From: Mesodorylaimus sp. YZB2_4
Lineage: Eukaryota > Nematoda > Enoplea > Dorylaimida > Dorylaimidae
Direction: 5' to 3'
NCBI GenBank assembly: GCA_030248295.1
Contig: JASANH010001481.1
Span: forward strand, 62,001 to 126,000
Length of the DNA stretch: 64,000 bases
The notes under the pieces are model-generated. The model made no database searches. It was not told the origin of the DNA and worked only from the letters and a program-made list of their open reading frames with translations. Shown piece after piece: positions 11,435 through 22,500 of this stretch; the first letter of the stretch is position 1, and every line of letters begins with the position of its first letter. A program made the translations under genes and the position numbers.

Positions 11435-14400
11435 ATGGGCACGACGGTCTCGTTATCGTCGCCCGAACCCGAAGAGCGGAACGTTGTGGAACGTGCGTGG
11501 CATATTTTAAGTCAGAAACCATTGCGTATGGGCTCGATGCTTCGTTTAAGTCGACTTATGAACGATGCGACTGCGAACGAGAAGATGATTTTATTAAGTA
11601 GCGGCGTGATACAACGAATCGTGGATATGATCGACGAACGAAGTCACGTTACGCACGGCATGACAAAATCGTCGGCTGGCGGATCGCCGGCGGCCAAAAG
11701 GAACGCGGCGTCGGCTAGTTTACAAACGCCAACTCAACCTGGAGCGTCGTCTCAAGCGAGCGCGGGTGGCGCCCAAAAATCGCCATCGAAAGCGGGCAGG
11801 AACAATTTTGTGACTCAGATTACGACGAATAGTCGACGGAAATCGACCTATAATATAAGTCATCGCGGTATCGGTTACGGTTTCGGGTCGACGCGCAGTC
11901 ATTGGGATATCGAACGCACGATCGAAGAACAAATGGCTCGAGAAGAGCAAATGGTTTGGTTGATGAACGCATTGACGGCTTATATATTTTGCGCGAATCC
12001 GGATTTCCAAGATTTGGAAGACGTTCGTCAGCAAGCGATTGAACGCGATCGATCGCATATTAGTCAAGAGTTCGTATCGATAATGGACGGATCGTCGATC
12101 GTGCCCATGTTAGAGTATCACTTGAAGAACGAGTCCATATTCGACATATCCGAGCATATGGAATTCTATCAGGCCTTGTTAGAATTGGCTTCAAGCATGT
12201 GCTTGTACTCGTCGTTGACCGAGTTATTGGTTTATCCGCACACGGGCCAGGCCATCGGAGCCGCGTCGAGTAGTAAGACGACGACGGCGGGTGGTGAGCG
12301 ATCGATATGTTTGCATTTACTGCCTCGATTTCGAGACCAATTGCTGACGTATTTGACATCGCCCACGGTGAGAATGGGTTCGCCGGACTTTCGATTAATT
12401 GATTTCATACAACGCGTGCAAAAATGGTGCGACGTGGCGTTGACGGCCGGCCGGACGATCATGACGCAAACGAGGCGACAACAATCGGCCGCGACTACGG
12501 CGAGTCGATCGTCGGCCAAATTACGTCATTACGATTCGATCGAAGAAGGAACGGGCGATTATTTGATGGCTAAAAATGATGTAACAACGATCGGGGCCAT
12601 GTCCTCATCTTCGTCCGGATTGACCGTCTCGTCGTCCGGCTCATCAACGAATGCCAACGAATTGGCCAACGCCGGATCGCCGTTAGCCACTGCGGCCGCG
12701 GCGTCGGCGTCGTCGTCCGTGCCAGCGCCTGACGCGGTCAGCGTTGCTAGCGCCAAAGACGACGTGCTGGATATCAATTCAACTAAACAAGCGTTGGAGT
12801 ATCGAAACGCGTTGAAGGTGAGTCGCGTGTTGTTTCGCACCGGAGAATAGGAGAGTAGTGCGACTAAGTCAGTTTCCATGGCGGCCATGGATGGAAAATT
12901 GATTAGGAGGAAGGAGGTTTGAGAAAATAGCGAGTGCCCCGAGTTGACACTTTTACAGCTTAGGCCCATGCCTATGATTGATTGCGCGTTTAGTGGTGGG
13001 GGGGGGCGCCGGACGAGAAAAGTCCCCGGGGGCGGGTCGGTGGGCTAAGAGGCGTCGAGGTTGCGTTGAGCCTGGGCCGATGTTATGATTAGGGCAGGTG
13101 AGAAACATGACAAAAGTGAACATCGCGATGGGAAACGCACGTTCCGAATGGACACCTAGTGTTTTGATGGGATAAGTTGGATGGCGAGGGACCGTCTCCA
13201 AAGTAAGAGAAATTAAGGATGGTGTTTTCTAATTTTAGACTTTACAAATAAATACGTGGAAATTTATTGGAGATTTCGGCAAATTGGTCGTACCGTTTAC
13301 GTATCGAAAAGAAGCGAAATCGTTGAATCCGTTTAGTCCGTCTTTGAAAGAACGTACGAAACGTATAGCACGCGAATTAGCATCGTTACATAACGCATTG
13401 CCGTTGAATTGGAGCAATAGTATATTTATCGCCGTTGACGAAGGACGATGCGATATAATGAAAGTATTAATTACGGGACCCGAAGAGACACCTTATCAAA
13501 ATGGGTGTTTCGAATTTGATTTATTTTTTCCATCCGGATATCCATTTTCGCCGCCGAAAGTATCATTTTTGACGACGGGCAATGGCGAAGTGCGATTTAA
13601 TCCAAATTTATATCAAGATGGCAAAGTTTGTTTGAGTATATTGAATACGTGGGAAGGAAGGCCCGAGGAGAAATGGAACCCGTATTGTAGCATGTTACAA
13701 GTGCTCGTCTCTGTTCAGGTAAGAATTCCCGGGGGGACTTGCTGAGGACAAAGAATTGAGCAAATTGAAGAATGTTAATTTAGTAAATGCACGTTTTTAT
13801 GATTGACGTAGGCCATGACGGCCGTGCGTCATAATTGAGAATGCTTGTTTGAGCGGAGTAGATAAAAAGTTTTTGCGTGATTGGAGATTAGTTGAGTGGA
13901 AATGTGCGAGTGTGGAAAATGGGATAAGAAATGATAAATATTTGGATTTTTAGGCTTTGATTTTTGTGAAAGAACCATATTTTAACGAGCCGGGTTTCGA
14001 AAGGTATATCGGAACTGAGAAAGGACAACATTTATCGAACGCTTATAATCAACAGTTGCAACACGCCACTTTACACTACGCCATTTTGGAACAATTAAAA
14101 CAACCGCCCGAATATTTTAAGGTGAGTCATGTCTTACTTTATCCAGCTAAGCAGCACACAGCGGACTCGATTGGCAATCATTGTTCACCCAGCTGGGAGT
14201 CGAACCCTCTCCTCTTAGTGCGCGCCTAGTGTGAGAGGTGGGCGCCTTACCCGGCTAGGAAAGGGTTGTGATGGAGAGCTTGAAACATCTGGCGGATGGG
14301 TTTGTGAGCCGTGCCTTTGGGATAGATTTGACGACCGCCCAGGAGGAAAACGAGGGGTGAGGGGAAGCAAGGGCGTCTGACCTGGTTCGGCCAGAAAAAT

Positions 14401-14786
14401 GGAATGTTGGATTGCCGGGCGTGCCGGCAGTGCCTATGAGGGGGCGATTGGATTATTGCAGTTAGCGATCGAGCACTCGACCGAAAAAGGATGTATGTCG
14501 GCGAGTGCGAAGTAAAATGAGTTCTTTTTTCTAGGATGTTATTCGGCGTCATTTCTGGCTAAAAAAGGAAGCAATTAAGGAGCAAGCTCATCAGTGGTTG
14601 CGGGCTGCTCAAGCGGACGCGGCCGCCTACGCCAAAGAGAAGGATAATAAGAAGGGGTCTGGTTCAGCGGTGGCCGCAGCAGCTGCGGCCTTGGACAGTG
14701 GTTTAGGCGTGGTATCAGTGAGAGGCATGGAACGTACGGTTGAATTATTGGATCAGGAATTAGCGCAATTAACATGCCAAGATTGA
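11435..14786 (+). CDS. BIRC6/Bruce-like ubiquitin-conjugating enzyme, C-terminal part
   Basis: Coding exons are 11435-12817, 13239-13718, 13954-14121 and 14535-14786, all in frame: 760 aa from the first in-frame ATG. The reading frame is open back to 10955 and includes an acidic and serine-rich stretch (DWACHLEDSSDIVV), so upstream coding is possible and the true start is uncertain. Exon 2 matches the E2 region of BIRC6 (FGKLVVPFTYRKEAK, ITGPEETPYQNGCFEFD, FNPNLYQDGKVCLSILNTW, EEKWNP). The predicted catalytic Cys is the one in GKVCLSIL, residue about 592. The C-terminal helical region after the UBC fold, also typical of BIRC6, ends TVELLDQELAQLTC. In animals BIRC6 is a giant (over 4,000 aa) anti-apoptotic E2/E3 hybrid with an N-terminal BIR; no BIR domain is present in this window. 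Confidence 0.9.
14126..14260 (-). mobile_element. tRNA-derived SINE (family A) inside the last intron
   Basis: Read on the minus strand it runs from an A-box-like head (TAAGGCGCCCACCTCTCA) through a B-box (GGGTTCGACTCCC) to a GGATAAAGTAAGACATGAC tail. The tail ends within a few bases of the 5' splice site at 14122. Confidence 0.75.
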
Positions 14787-15032
14787 AAAGGAAGCGGGCC
14801 GCTCAAGGGAATGTTAGTGTTTGGTGTATGCGCGACCAAAATGCCATGCTTACTTTTGTCGTTCGCGGTTGCACTCGAGCTAGTCGCAAATTGTATCACC
14901 TATGATTATTTTTTTAAATGTAACATATCAATGAGGGGGTTGCCTGTTGACGATGCGCGTTTCTTGTGAGAATGGCGAACGAATTAGGTGTAAATGATAT
15001 GTTCTTGAGCGATCAGGTTCCTGTACCCTGTG

Positions 15033-15038
15033 AATAAA
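15033..15038 (+). terminator. Polyadenylation signal AATAAA
   Basis: Canonical AATAAA about 250 bp after the BIRC6-like stop codon, in the 400-bp gap between this gene and the convergent HP1 gene. A GT-rich stretch follows it (TTGGAGGTGATAGTG). Confidence 0.65.
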
Positions 15039-15185
15039 CATTGGAGGTGATAGTGCGTCAACGTTCCTTTCAAATTGAGGGAAGGATGCGATATATGGAT
15101 CGCCTAGCAACTAGGACATAGCAAAAGCTAATTAAATGAGCCCGATAGGGTACCAAAAATAACAGTGTTTTGCAGGCATCATAAA

Positions 15186-15935
15186 TTACTTCTTTCGCCC
15201 GCCGTACGTCTTCCATTGCAAGTGTTTTTCGTAATATTCGATCATAAGTTGCGGGCATTTCTCATTCGCGATGTAACTGGGAACAAGGTCGGGCACGGGG
15301 TGATTTTTCCACGAGATCAAAACCCACAACGACTTGTCGGGATACTGCGTGACGCCGAGCACTTTTCTGGCTTCCCAACCACGATCCCAACCCGTTTCTT
15401 CCGGTCGTGCTGAATCCAACGTATTCGCGTTGTTGTCGATCTCTTCTTGGCCACTAGTCGGATCATCGTTTTGAGCAGTGGTACCCTCGTTTGGAATGAC
15501 GTCCGGCAATTTAATTTCTTCCTGATCTTCTTCATTTCTGTTGAGCCCAGTCGACGGTGGATGAATTGATGGCGGACTGAGAATGGACGATGATTCGCTC
15601 GAGATTCTAGGTTTTTTTGGCTCAGAGTTGGATGATGTTTCACCTGAAGGCGGATCATCATTTGCCTTCTTTTTTCGTCCTCTGGTCATGTAGTCACGAC
15701 GATAAGCTTCGAGAAGTTTCGGGCAACCACTGAGGTTATCTTCGCTTTCCCATGTTGCTTCTTCTTCAGGATAACCTTTCCATTTAATCAAAAATCGAAA
15801 CCCTGACGGGTTTCGACGATGAGAAAGTATCGATTCAACTTCGTATTCCGACTCTTCTTCACCGCTTTCGTTGTCATCGACCGAATCCAAACTAGATTTT
15901 TCCGTACTGTCTTCAGGCTTGCTTTTTTTAGGCAT
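15186..15935 (-). CDS. HP1 heterochromatin protein (chromodomain + chromoshadow)
   Basis: Uninterrupted 249-aa ORF. The chromodomain (about 30-85) has the three aromatic cage residues that read methylated H3K9: Tyr31, Trp52 and Tyr55 (in EYEVE and IKWKGY), followed by ATWE. The hinge (about 90-180) is Ser/Glu/Asn-rich with a basic GRKKK patch at its start. The chromoshadow domain (about 182-242; GWEARKVLGV, ISWKNHP, MIEYYEKHLQWK) dimerises and binds PxVxL partners. Size and order are those of classical HP1, with a fairly long hinge. The start ATG at 15935 lies just inside an exon that begins at an acceptor at 15957; a 5' UTR exon ends at a donor at 16034. The gene is divergent from STAG. The isoform class (a/b/c) cannot be assigned. 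Confidence 0.95.
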   Translation of the reverse strand: MPKKSKPEDSTEKSSLDSVDDNESGEEESEYEVESILSHRRNPSGFRFLIKWKGYPEEEATWESEDNLSGCPKLLEAYRRDYMTRGRKKKANDDPPSGETSSNSEPKKPRISSESSSILSPPSIHPPSTGLNRNEEDQEEIKLPDVIPNEGTTAQNDDPTSGQEEIDNNANTLDSARPEETGWDRGWEARKVLGVTQYPDKSLWVLISWKNHPVPDLVPSYIANEKCPQLMIEYYEKHLQWKTYGGRKK

Positions 15936-16521
15936 TGTGAAAACACGGGTGAGAGATCTGTAAAAAATCGCTCGATAATTTCATTACTCGATCAATTAAT
16001 CAATAATCGAATAGGCTAACAAACAATCGCTTACCTGTTTTTATAGTACGATTCGCCAAAGCAAACTTAGCCACGTTTCCAAATGCGGCTGCAAAAAGAG
16101 TTTTTTCCAAGCAAATATTGAAATGGTCATCCAACCGTCGGACATAAAATCCGAGGTTTAGCGACTATCGATCGACTGCAATCTGAACCGCGCTCAGTAA
16201 AATTGAGTTTCGGATTCATACGTTTTCATAGTTTCCTACAAGGCCGACAAAAGTGCGACAAATTCAATTTAAAAGCTTTCAATTTAACTTATACTATTGT
16301 TAAGATATTGCTGCAAGAGGGAAAAGTTCAGGGTGGACTGCGTAGCTGTCATTTTGCCACGCGTATACTGGGTTATCTGAAACTATATTTTACTAAAATC
16401 GTGCTAAAACCCAGAATTGGCGCGAGAAAAGTTGAGAATTTTGATTTCTTCTTTTCAAATTTTGGGGCGTTCTTTAAAAATTTACTTGTTTTTTTTGGGG
16501 AAAGAAATTAATTATATCTTT
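15936..16521. promoter_or_regulatory. Bidirectional promoter region of HP1 and STAG
   Basis: Only 586 bp separate the two start codons. On the minus strand a 5' UTR intron of HP1 runs 16034-15958 (CAG|GTAAGC ... TTTACAG). The rest must hold both transcription starts. No clear TATA box was identified for either gene. Confidence 0.6.
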
Positions 16522-19500
16522 ATGGACGACTCGGCTGGAGACGGGTTTAGTTTGGATAACAGTGGGTCATCGATTGGAAGGAAAAGATCTGTTGACGATG
16601 CGGGAATCGATTCCGTCGTAGGTTCGGTAAGTAAAAATGCAAAGAATTTGTGAATTTCCTCCAAATGTCCCTCAAATTCTTTTAAATAAGTCTGTACTTT
16701 TCACCTTGTAAATAATCGCTATTAGCTGAAAGTCTTGTGGATATGTTTGGCTTCGAAGGTTGGCGTTTTCAGTAGGCTACCCACCTAGGCTTACACATAG
16801 ATGTGGGCATACAAATAAAGAAAAACAGGGATCTGCCGGATATCCGGTCATATATCAACGGGCAGAAGCAGCACTTACGACGGATTTATGATTGATCGTG
16901 GACTACTAATCTAGCATCGACCGAACCGATCCGCCGATCCAGGGGGTGGATCCGACTGCTAGATCGGCCGTATCGGCAACTAAGCTTTTGCGCGCTTTTT
17001 CTGCTGTAAAATGATAAAGTGTTGTTTACTATGATGAGGAAGTCCCGTTTCTTTCTCTCAAATCAGCATTTAATTTAACTTTAGGCGCTGGTTATGTCTC
17101 TCGTGTCTCTGGAGTGGTCTGCTAGAGAGTTACAGCGAGCAAACAGGGCAGGTTGGTGAGAACTCTGCCAAACACGTCATTTTCCACAAATTTTGAATTT
17201 TATGAAACGGATCGGATCGGGATGCAGGCCAAGGGTCGGATCGGTCGATGCTGGCCTAACAAAATAGGATGGCCTATGACTTTACCTATCAGTTGCGAAA
17301 TAATCAAATATAAGGGCCAGCAGCTGATCTTTTGTTAAATTTGCCCATGAAGCAAGCAATAAATACACGCATTGTAGTGAAGATGAAGTTGTAGTTGTAA
17401 AAAATAGCGAAATGTCAGAAAAACAGTGACCCAGAGCAGACACTGTTGGCCCCTTGTATAACCTCCACCACCAGATTCTGAACCTGCTTGCTGTACTTTT
17501 ATCCAGTGCCCGGCGCAGAGCTCTTTGAACTGTTTTTTTAAAACGTTTCTTCTCGTTTCAGCCGAATAAACGTGGTCGAGGCCGCGGTCGTGGACGCGGA
17601 TCGAGAGGTGGCCGTATCGGAGGACGTGGACGAGGTGGCCGCGGTGCTTCGGCTGCACCTGCTGGCCGAGCTGGTTTGTCCGTAACTGCCACTAGCGGTT
17701 TTGGAGAATACGATGCCGATGATGAAGAATCCGGTCTTTACGGATTAGTCAAAGGATGCTCGACTCAATTAAAATTGCAAGTAAATAATTCGATTTTGAT
17801 TATTTTACAAAATCGCAAATGCTATTATTTCTTTCAGCAATTGGCTGATCAATGGATCAAGGAGTACGAAGATAATCCGGACAATGCTCTTGTTCAATTG
17901 GTTCAGTTTGTCTTCGCGAGCACCGGCTGTCGGGCAGTCGTCGATTCGGTATTGGTCAATGCCAATGATTACACGTTATTGATCAGGAAAATGACGGAAC
18001 AATACGACGAGGATACGGGAGATTATCCTCTCATTTTGGTCGGTCCAACGTGGAAACGTTTTCGTCAAAATTTTTGCGACTTTATCCAGGTAAATACGGA
18101 TAATGAGATGGAATTAAAAGTTTTTGAACATAGAAATTGCTTAGATTGAAATTAAGAAATTGAAACAGAATGAAAAACATGTGCAGCAAGATGGAATCGA
18201 ACCGCATCCTTGAGATTGTGAGATTCTGATTGCTTACGTTTCTAATTTTAGATTTTAATCAAGCAATGCCGCTATAGCATTATTTATGATCAAGTATTGA
18301 TGGATAGCGTCATTTCGCTGTTTACCGCATTGGCCGATTCTCAAGTTCGCGCCTTCCGTCATACAGCAACTTTGGCTGGTAAATTTTTTCAAATTGAAGA
18401 AATCCGTTTTTTATGAAACTTTTTTCTAGCTATGAAATTAATGTCGGCCTTAGTGGACGTTGTTATTTACTTGCGTCAAGGTGCAGAACATATCAAACGT
18501 CAATACGATGCGGAATTTTCAAAATCCAGACCGAATAACGATCGTTTGGAAGCGTTGGAAAAGAAGAAAAATGATGTAAGAAAATTTCGGTTAGACCAGA
18601 CCCTCCCCCTTGACTTGGGCCAACTCTAGACCCGCCCCGTGATACGAATCAAAGTGATAAGAGTCCAAGACCCTGTTCACGAAGCGGCCTAAATACCAGA
18701 AAATGGGGACGCTTCGACCTACTGTATGTGAGGCCCCCTTCTGATGTATATTGCTGCCTCTAAGCTGTGTGCGTACGCCGCTGCATGCTGTATAATCGCA
18801 AAGCTAAGCAAGGTTCAATCAAGTTTCCTAAACTGGGAAAAGTCAAGGAATCCGAGAAGTGTCTAGAAAATAGGAATTTTTCACCCAAAATCAGGAAAAG
18901 TTGTGAAAGGTTGCATTATGAGGTTTCTAGTTGTGAAAATTATCAGAAAATTTTAATTTTCATCTGGAAAAGTAAGGTAAAATGCCAATTTTTGAGTAGT
19001 CAAAATCAGGGGAAACTGCGAGGCGGCATTTCCTGGTTCCAAATTTCGAATCACCCTCCTTTTATCCTGTGTGCTTGTTGGTCATGTTAGAAGTCGGTAA
19101 ATTCAGGAGCTAGAGTTTCGGATTTTTTCTTCAGATCGAGGAAAATATGGAAGAAGTGAATAATATGATCTCGTACATGTTCAAAAGCGTCTTCGTTCAT
19201 CGCTACAGGTACTCTTATTTTGGTTTTTCTCCACTTTTTGGAAATTATTGGATTTATTTTTCTCCTCAGGGATGTTTTAGCCGATATACGTTCGATTTGT
19301 ATCGGAGAATTGGGTCATTGGATTTTAACCTATCCAGCAATGTTCTTGGAAGACAGTTATTTGAAATATATCGGCTGGACGTTATCTGATAAGGTGAGTA
19401 AGCTCGAAAGGTTTTTCTCGTGTTTTTAAACAAGTATTTCTTCAAGATGGGCGATGTGCGCATGAAATGTTTGCAAACATTATTGCCATTGTACAATGAT

Positions 19501-22500
19501 GAAGAATTGCATCCGAAAATGGAATTGTTCACTAACAAATTCAAGGTAACTCAAGTATTTTCTTTTTGAATCTGTCAGAGATAAATCTGTTATTTTCAGG
19601 ATCGCATGGTTTCGATGGCATTAGATAAAGAATTCGAAGTTGCCGTGGTGGCAGTGAAAGTTATTATTTGTCTGCTAAAGTAAGGGATTCTGATTTTTCT
19701 TGTCCACGGCTCGTACAAGTTTAGACAATCTGAGAAATATATGAAACAGCTGAGAAAATAGGAGTTTTTAAGACAAAATCAGGGAAACCCGAGACTGCTT
19801 TTTGAGGTTTCAAATTTTGAATCTCTCCCTTTTTTTTATGTGCCTGCTTATCATGCTAGGAATCTATAAATCATTCGAAATCGGTCTAGTAATCGTGGGA
19901 CAGTGTTAATGATGCGGGAAAATGGAATTTTTGTCCGGGAAAATACTCTTCCGCTCCTTCCTTGTGCGAACCTTGCAGAAAGAATTCAATTAAAAGTAAA
20001 GTTTTTTTAGATATTTTCCAAATGTACTGACTGATCGCGATTGCGAAAGTGTTTACGAGTTGGTCTTCGCTTCTCATCGTGGATTGGCCATGGCAGCTGG
20101 AGAATTTTTGAATATTCGCTTGTTCAGAGTCGATCCAAATTCTGCAGCAGGACGTACGAAAAAGGGCAAAACGAGATCGATTAATACGCCACTGATTCGT
20201 GCTTTGATATTATTCTTTATCGAAGCTGATGTGAGTACCGGAATACGAAACCTAGCCCCCAAAATCCCTGGCCAGGCCCCTAGGCCAGGGGGTCTAGGAT
20301 TTTGGGACGAATACATTTCGCCCCCCTCCTCCCCTGGCCAGGGCCTAGGCAAAGGGGTCTGGGATTTTGGGGCCTTTGAAAAAGAGTTCTCGAAGCAAAA
20401 AGCAAATTTAAAGGCGAAGTGCGCTGTAGAATCGGTGACGGAATATTGAAGATGAGTATGAGATTCAGGTTCAGACTCAGCGCATTTGGGGTAGCCTGAT
20501 TTCTGGACCACCAGCACCATTGTTGAAATTCTTGATTGCAAAAAAGGGGACTCTTGGGAAATTTTCACTCCTCAAATAATTGAGATGGCGATCCTAAATT
20601 TTGGCTGCTTTAAAGAAAGCGTGGGTGCTGAATCTGAGTATCATATTCTTTTTTCTATATTCCGACATCGATTCTAGATATCCCAGATATGAAACGGTAT
20701 TTTCAATGTGCAACTAATTATCAAGAGACTAATTACTTGATTAATTAGATATCATGCGCTTCGTCTTTAAGTTATGTAGGTTGGCGCTTTGTCAGTCTCA
20801 GGAAGGATAGTGTTTTATTTTTCTGCCAGTGTCTTGGGCTTAGCTCCCTCCGTTACCAGTTCAAGTTTAATTTTATTGGTAGCCAAGCGCATGTGCGCAC
20901 TGAAGGACTTTAGACCAGGGTCATGGAGTCTTGTCTGGCCACCAGGGGGGGGGGGGGGGGTCTAGACTTGCCCTGTGTTCAGGGGAGTATCTGGTCAAAA
21001 ATGGGCCTTTGTTTCTATCAAAATTAGCAGGTAGGCTAGTCAGGGCCACTGTTTCGAATGCTGACAAATAAAGTATTGTTTTAGGGTGAAAGTTATAAGA
21101 TATGATTATTGCCTGATTTTTCTTGCAGTTACACGAGCACGCGGCATATTTAGTGGATGCTTTAATTGATAGCAACGAGATGGTGAAGGATTGGGAATGT
21201 ATGACTGATTTATTGCTAGAAGAACCCGGCTTGGATGGAGCGGGTAATAATGAAGAAGGTGAGCAATGAATAATCAATTTTTTATGATTTTATCTAAGTG
21301 ATCAAGTAATTAGTCTGATGATTATCCATGATTTATTAACTGTGCAGCAGATAGTGAGCGTACCATTTTCAATCTGAGATATAAGCATTCATATTTTGTT
21401 ATACATGTATATGAACATAAATCGATTAATCATCATAATTTAGTTCTTATTTTTCATTTCAGCATTGGACGATAAGGAAGAAAGTGTTTTGATTGAAATT
21501 ATGTGCTGCGCTGTGAAACAAGCTGCCACCGGAGAGCCGCCAGTTGGACGAGCATTGAATCGAAAAGTATGCTTTGTTTTGTTTGTGGCCAGAACTAGGT
21601 AATAGTGTGCCTTTTTTTAGTATGTTTCGCAAAAAGAACACAAACACATTTTTGACGAAAAGGCGAAAATCTCGAAGCATTTTATGGAATTGTTGCCTCT
21701 ACTGATGCAAAAGGTGAGGTTTGAGAAATCGATGAAATCTGCATTGACTTGAGTGGATATTTGCAGTACGCTGCGGATGCGGATAAAGTGAAGAATTTGT
21801 TGCAAATTCCGTTATTTTTCGACTTGGAAATGTATTCATCGATGAGATTGGAAAAAGTAAGTTCAGAAAGGTTTTTTAATGAGTTCTTTAAAATTTTGCT
21901 TTTTTTAGCATTTGGACGCTTTGTTAAAAAGTGTGGAAGAAATATTAGACAAGCATACGAGCGATGAAGTATTGCTGGCTTGTAGTAAGGTGTATGAATA
22001 TTTGTGTATCGAACAAGTGTCGGCGATTCATGCACGTTGCGATACGGCCAAAGCTAAAGTGATCGATGGTATCGTGATGAGATTACGGCAAAATTTGCAA
22101 CAATTCAGTGAAGAGTTGGAAGATTTGGACGAAGAGGACAAAGCGGCCATTATGGTTCCGTTGAAGAAAGTACACAATTTGTATCAGTAAGTTTTGGTCT
22201 TGCATGTGTTTGGAATTTCGACTTTTAAAAAATGGTTTTTTTTGCACAGATGCCATGATTTATCGAAATGGGATCTTTGGGATGTATTTTATAACATGAT
22301 TCAAGCTTCCGATGAGCAAGTGCAGGCGGTTCCGCCCGAGGTAAGTCGTTTTTATGCTAGTCGAAGATTTTGTTTGACAGGTGGTATTATTTTGCAGATG
22401 ATGGTTCGAGCGCTGCAATGTTGTTATCTTTCGGTGGTGTGGGATTTGAAACGATTGGAGGACACGGGATGCGATAAGGTATATGATGTAGTAGTTTTTG

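Noticed and set aside
11059..12519. Antisense ORFs over the BIRC6-like first exon
   Set aside because: They are shadows of repeated TCG/CGA codons in the real exon.
11435..14786. UBE2O or UBE2Z identity for the E2 gene
   Set aside because: The FGKLVVPFTYRKEAK lead-in and the tail after the UBC fold are specific to BIRC6/Bruce.
16417..16521. Upstream in-frame ATG for STAG
   Set aside because: It would add 35 hydrophobic, basic residues unlike any STAG N-terminus; MDDSAGDG at 16522 fits the acidic family start.
18180..18240. tRNA gene candidate in STAG intron 4 (minus strand GGTTCGATTCC)
   Set aside because: The T-stem and acceptor stem do not pair and no A-box or 5' half is present; it is probably a SINE or tRNA remnant.
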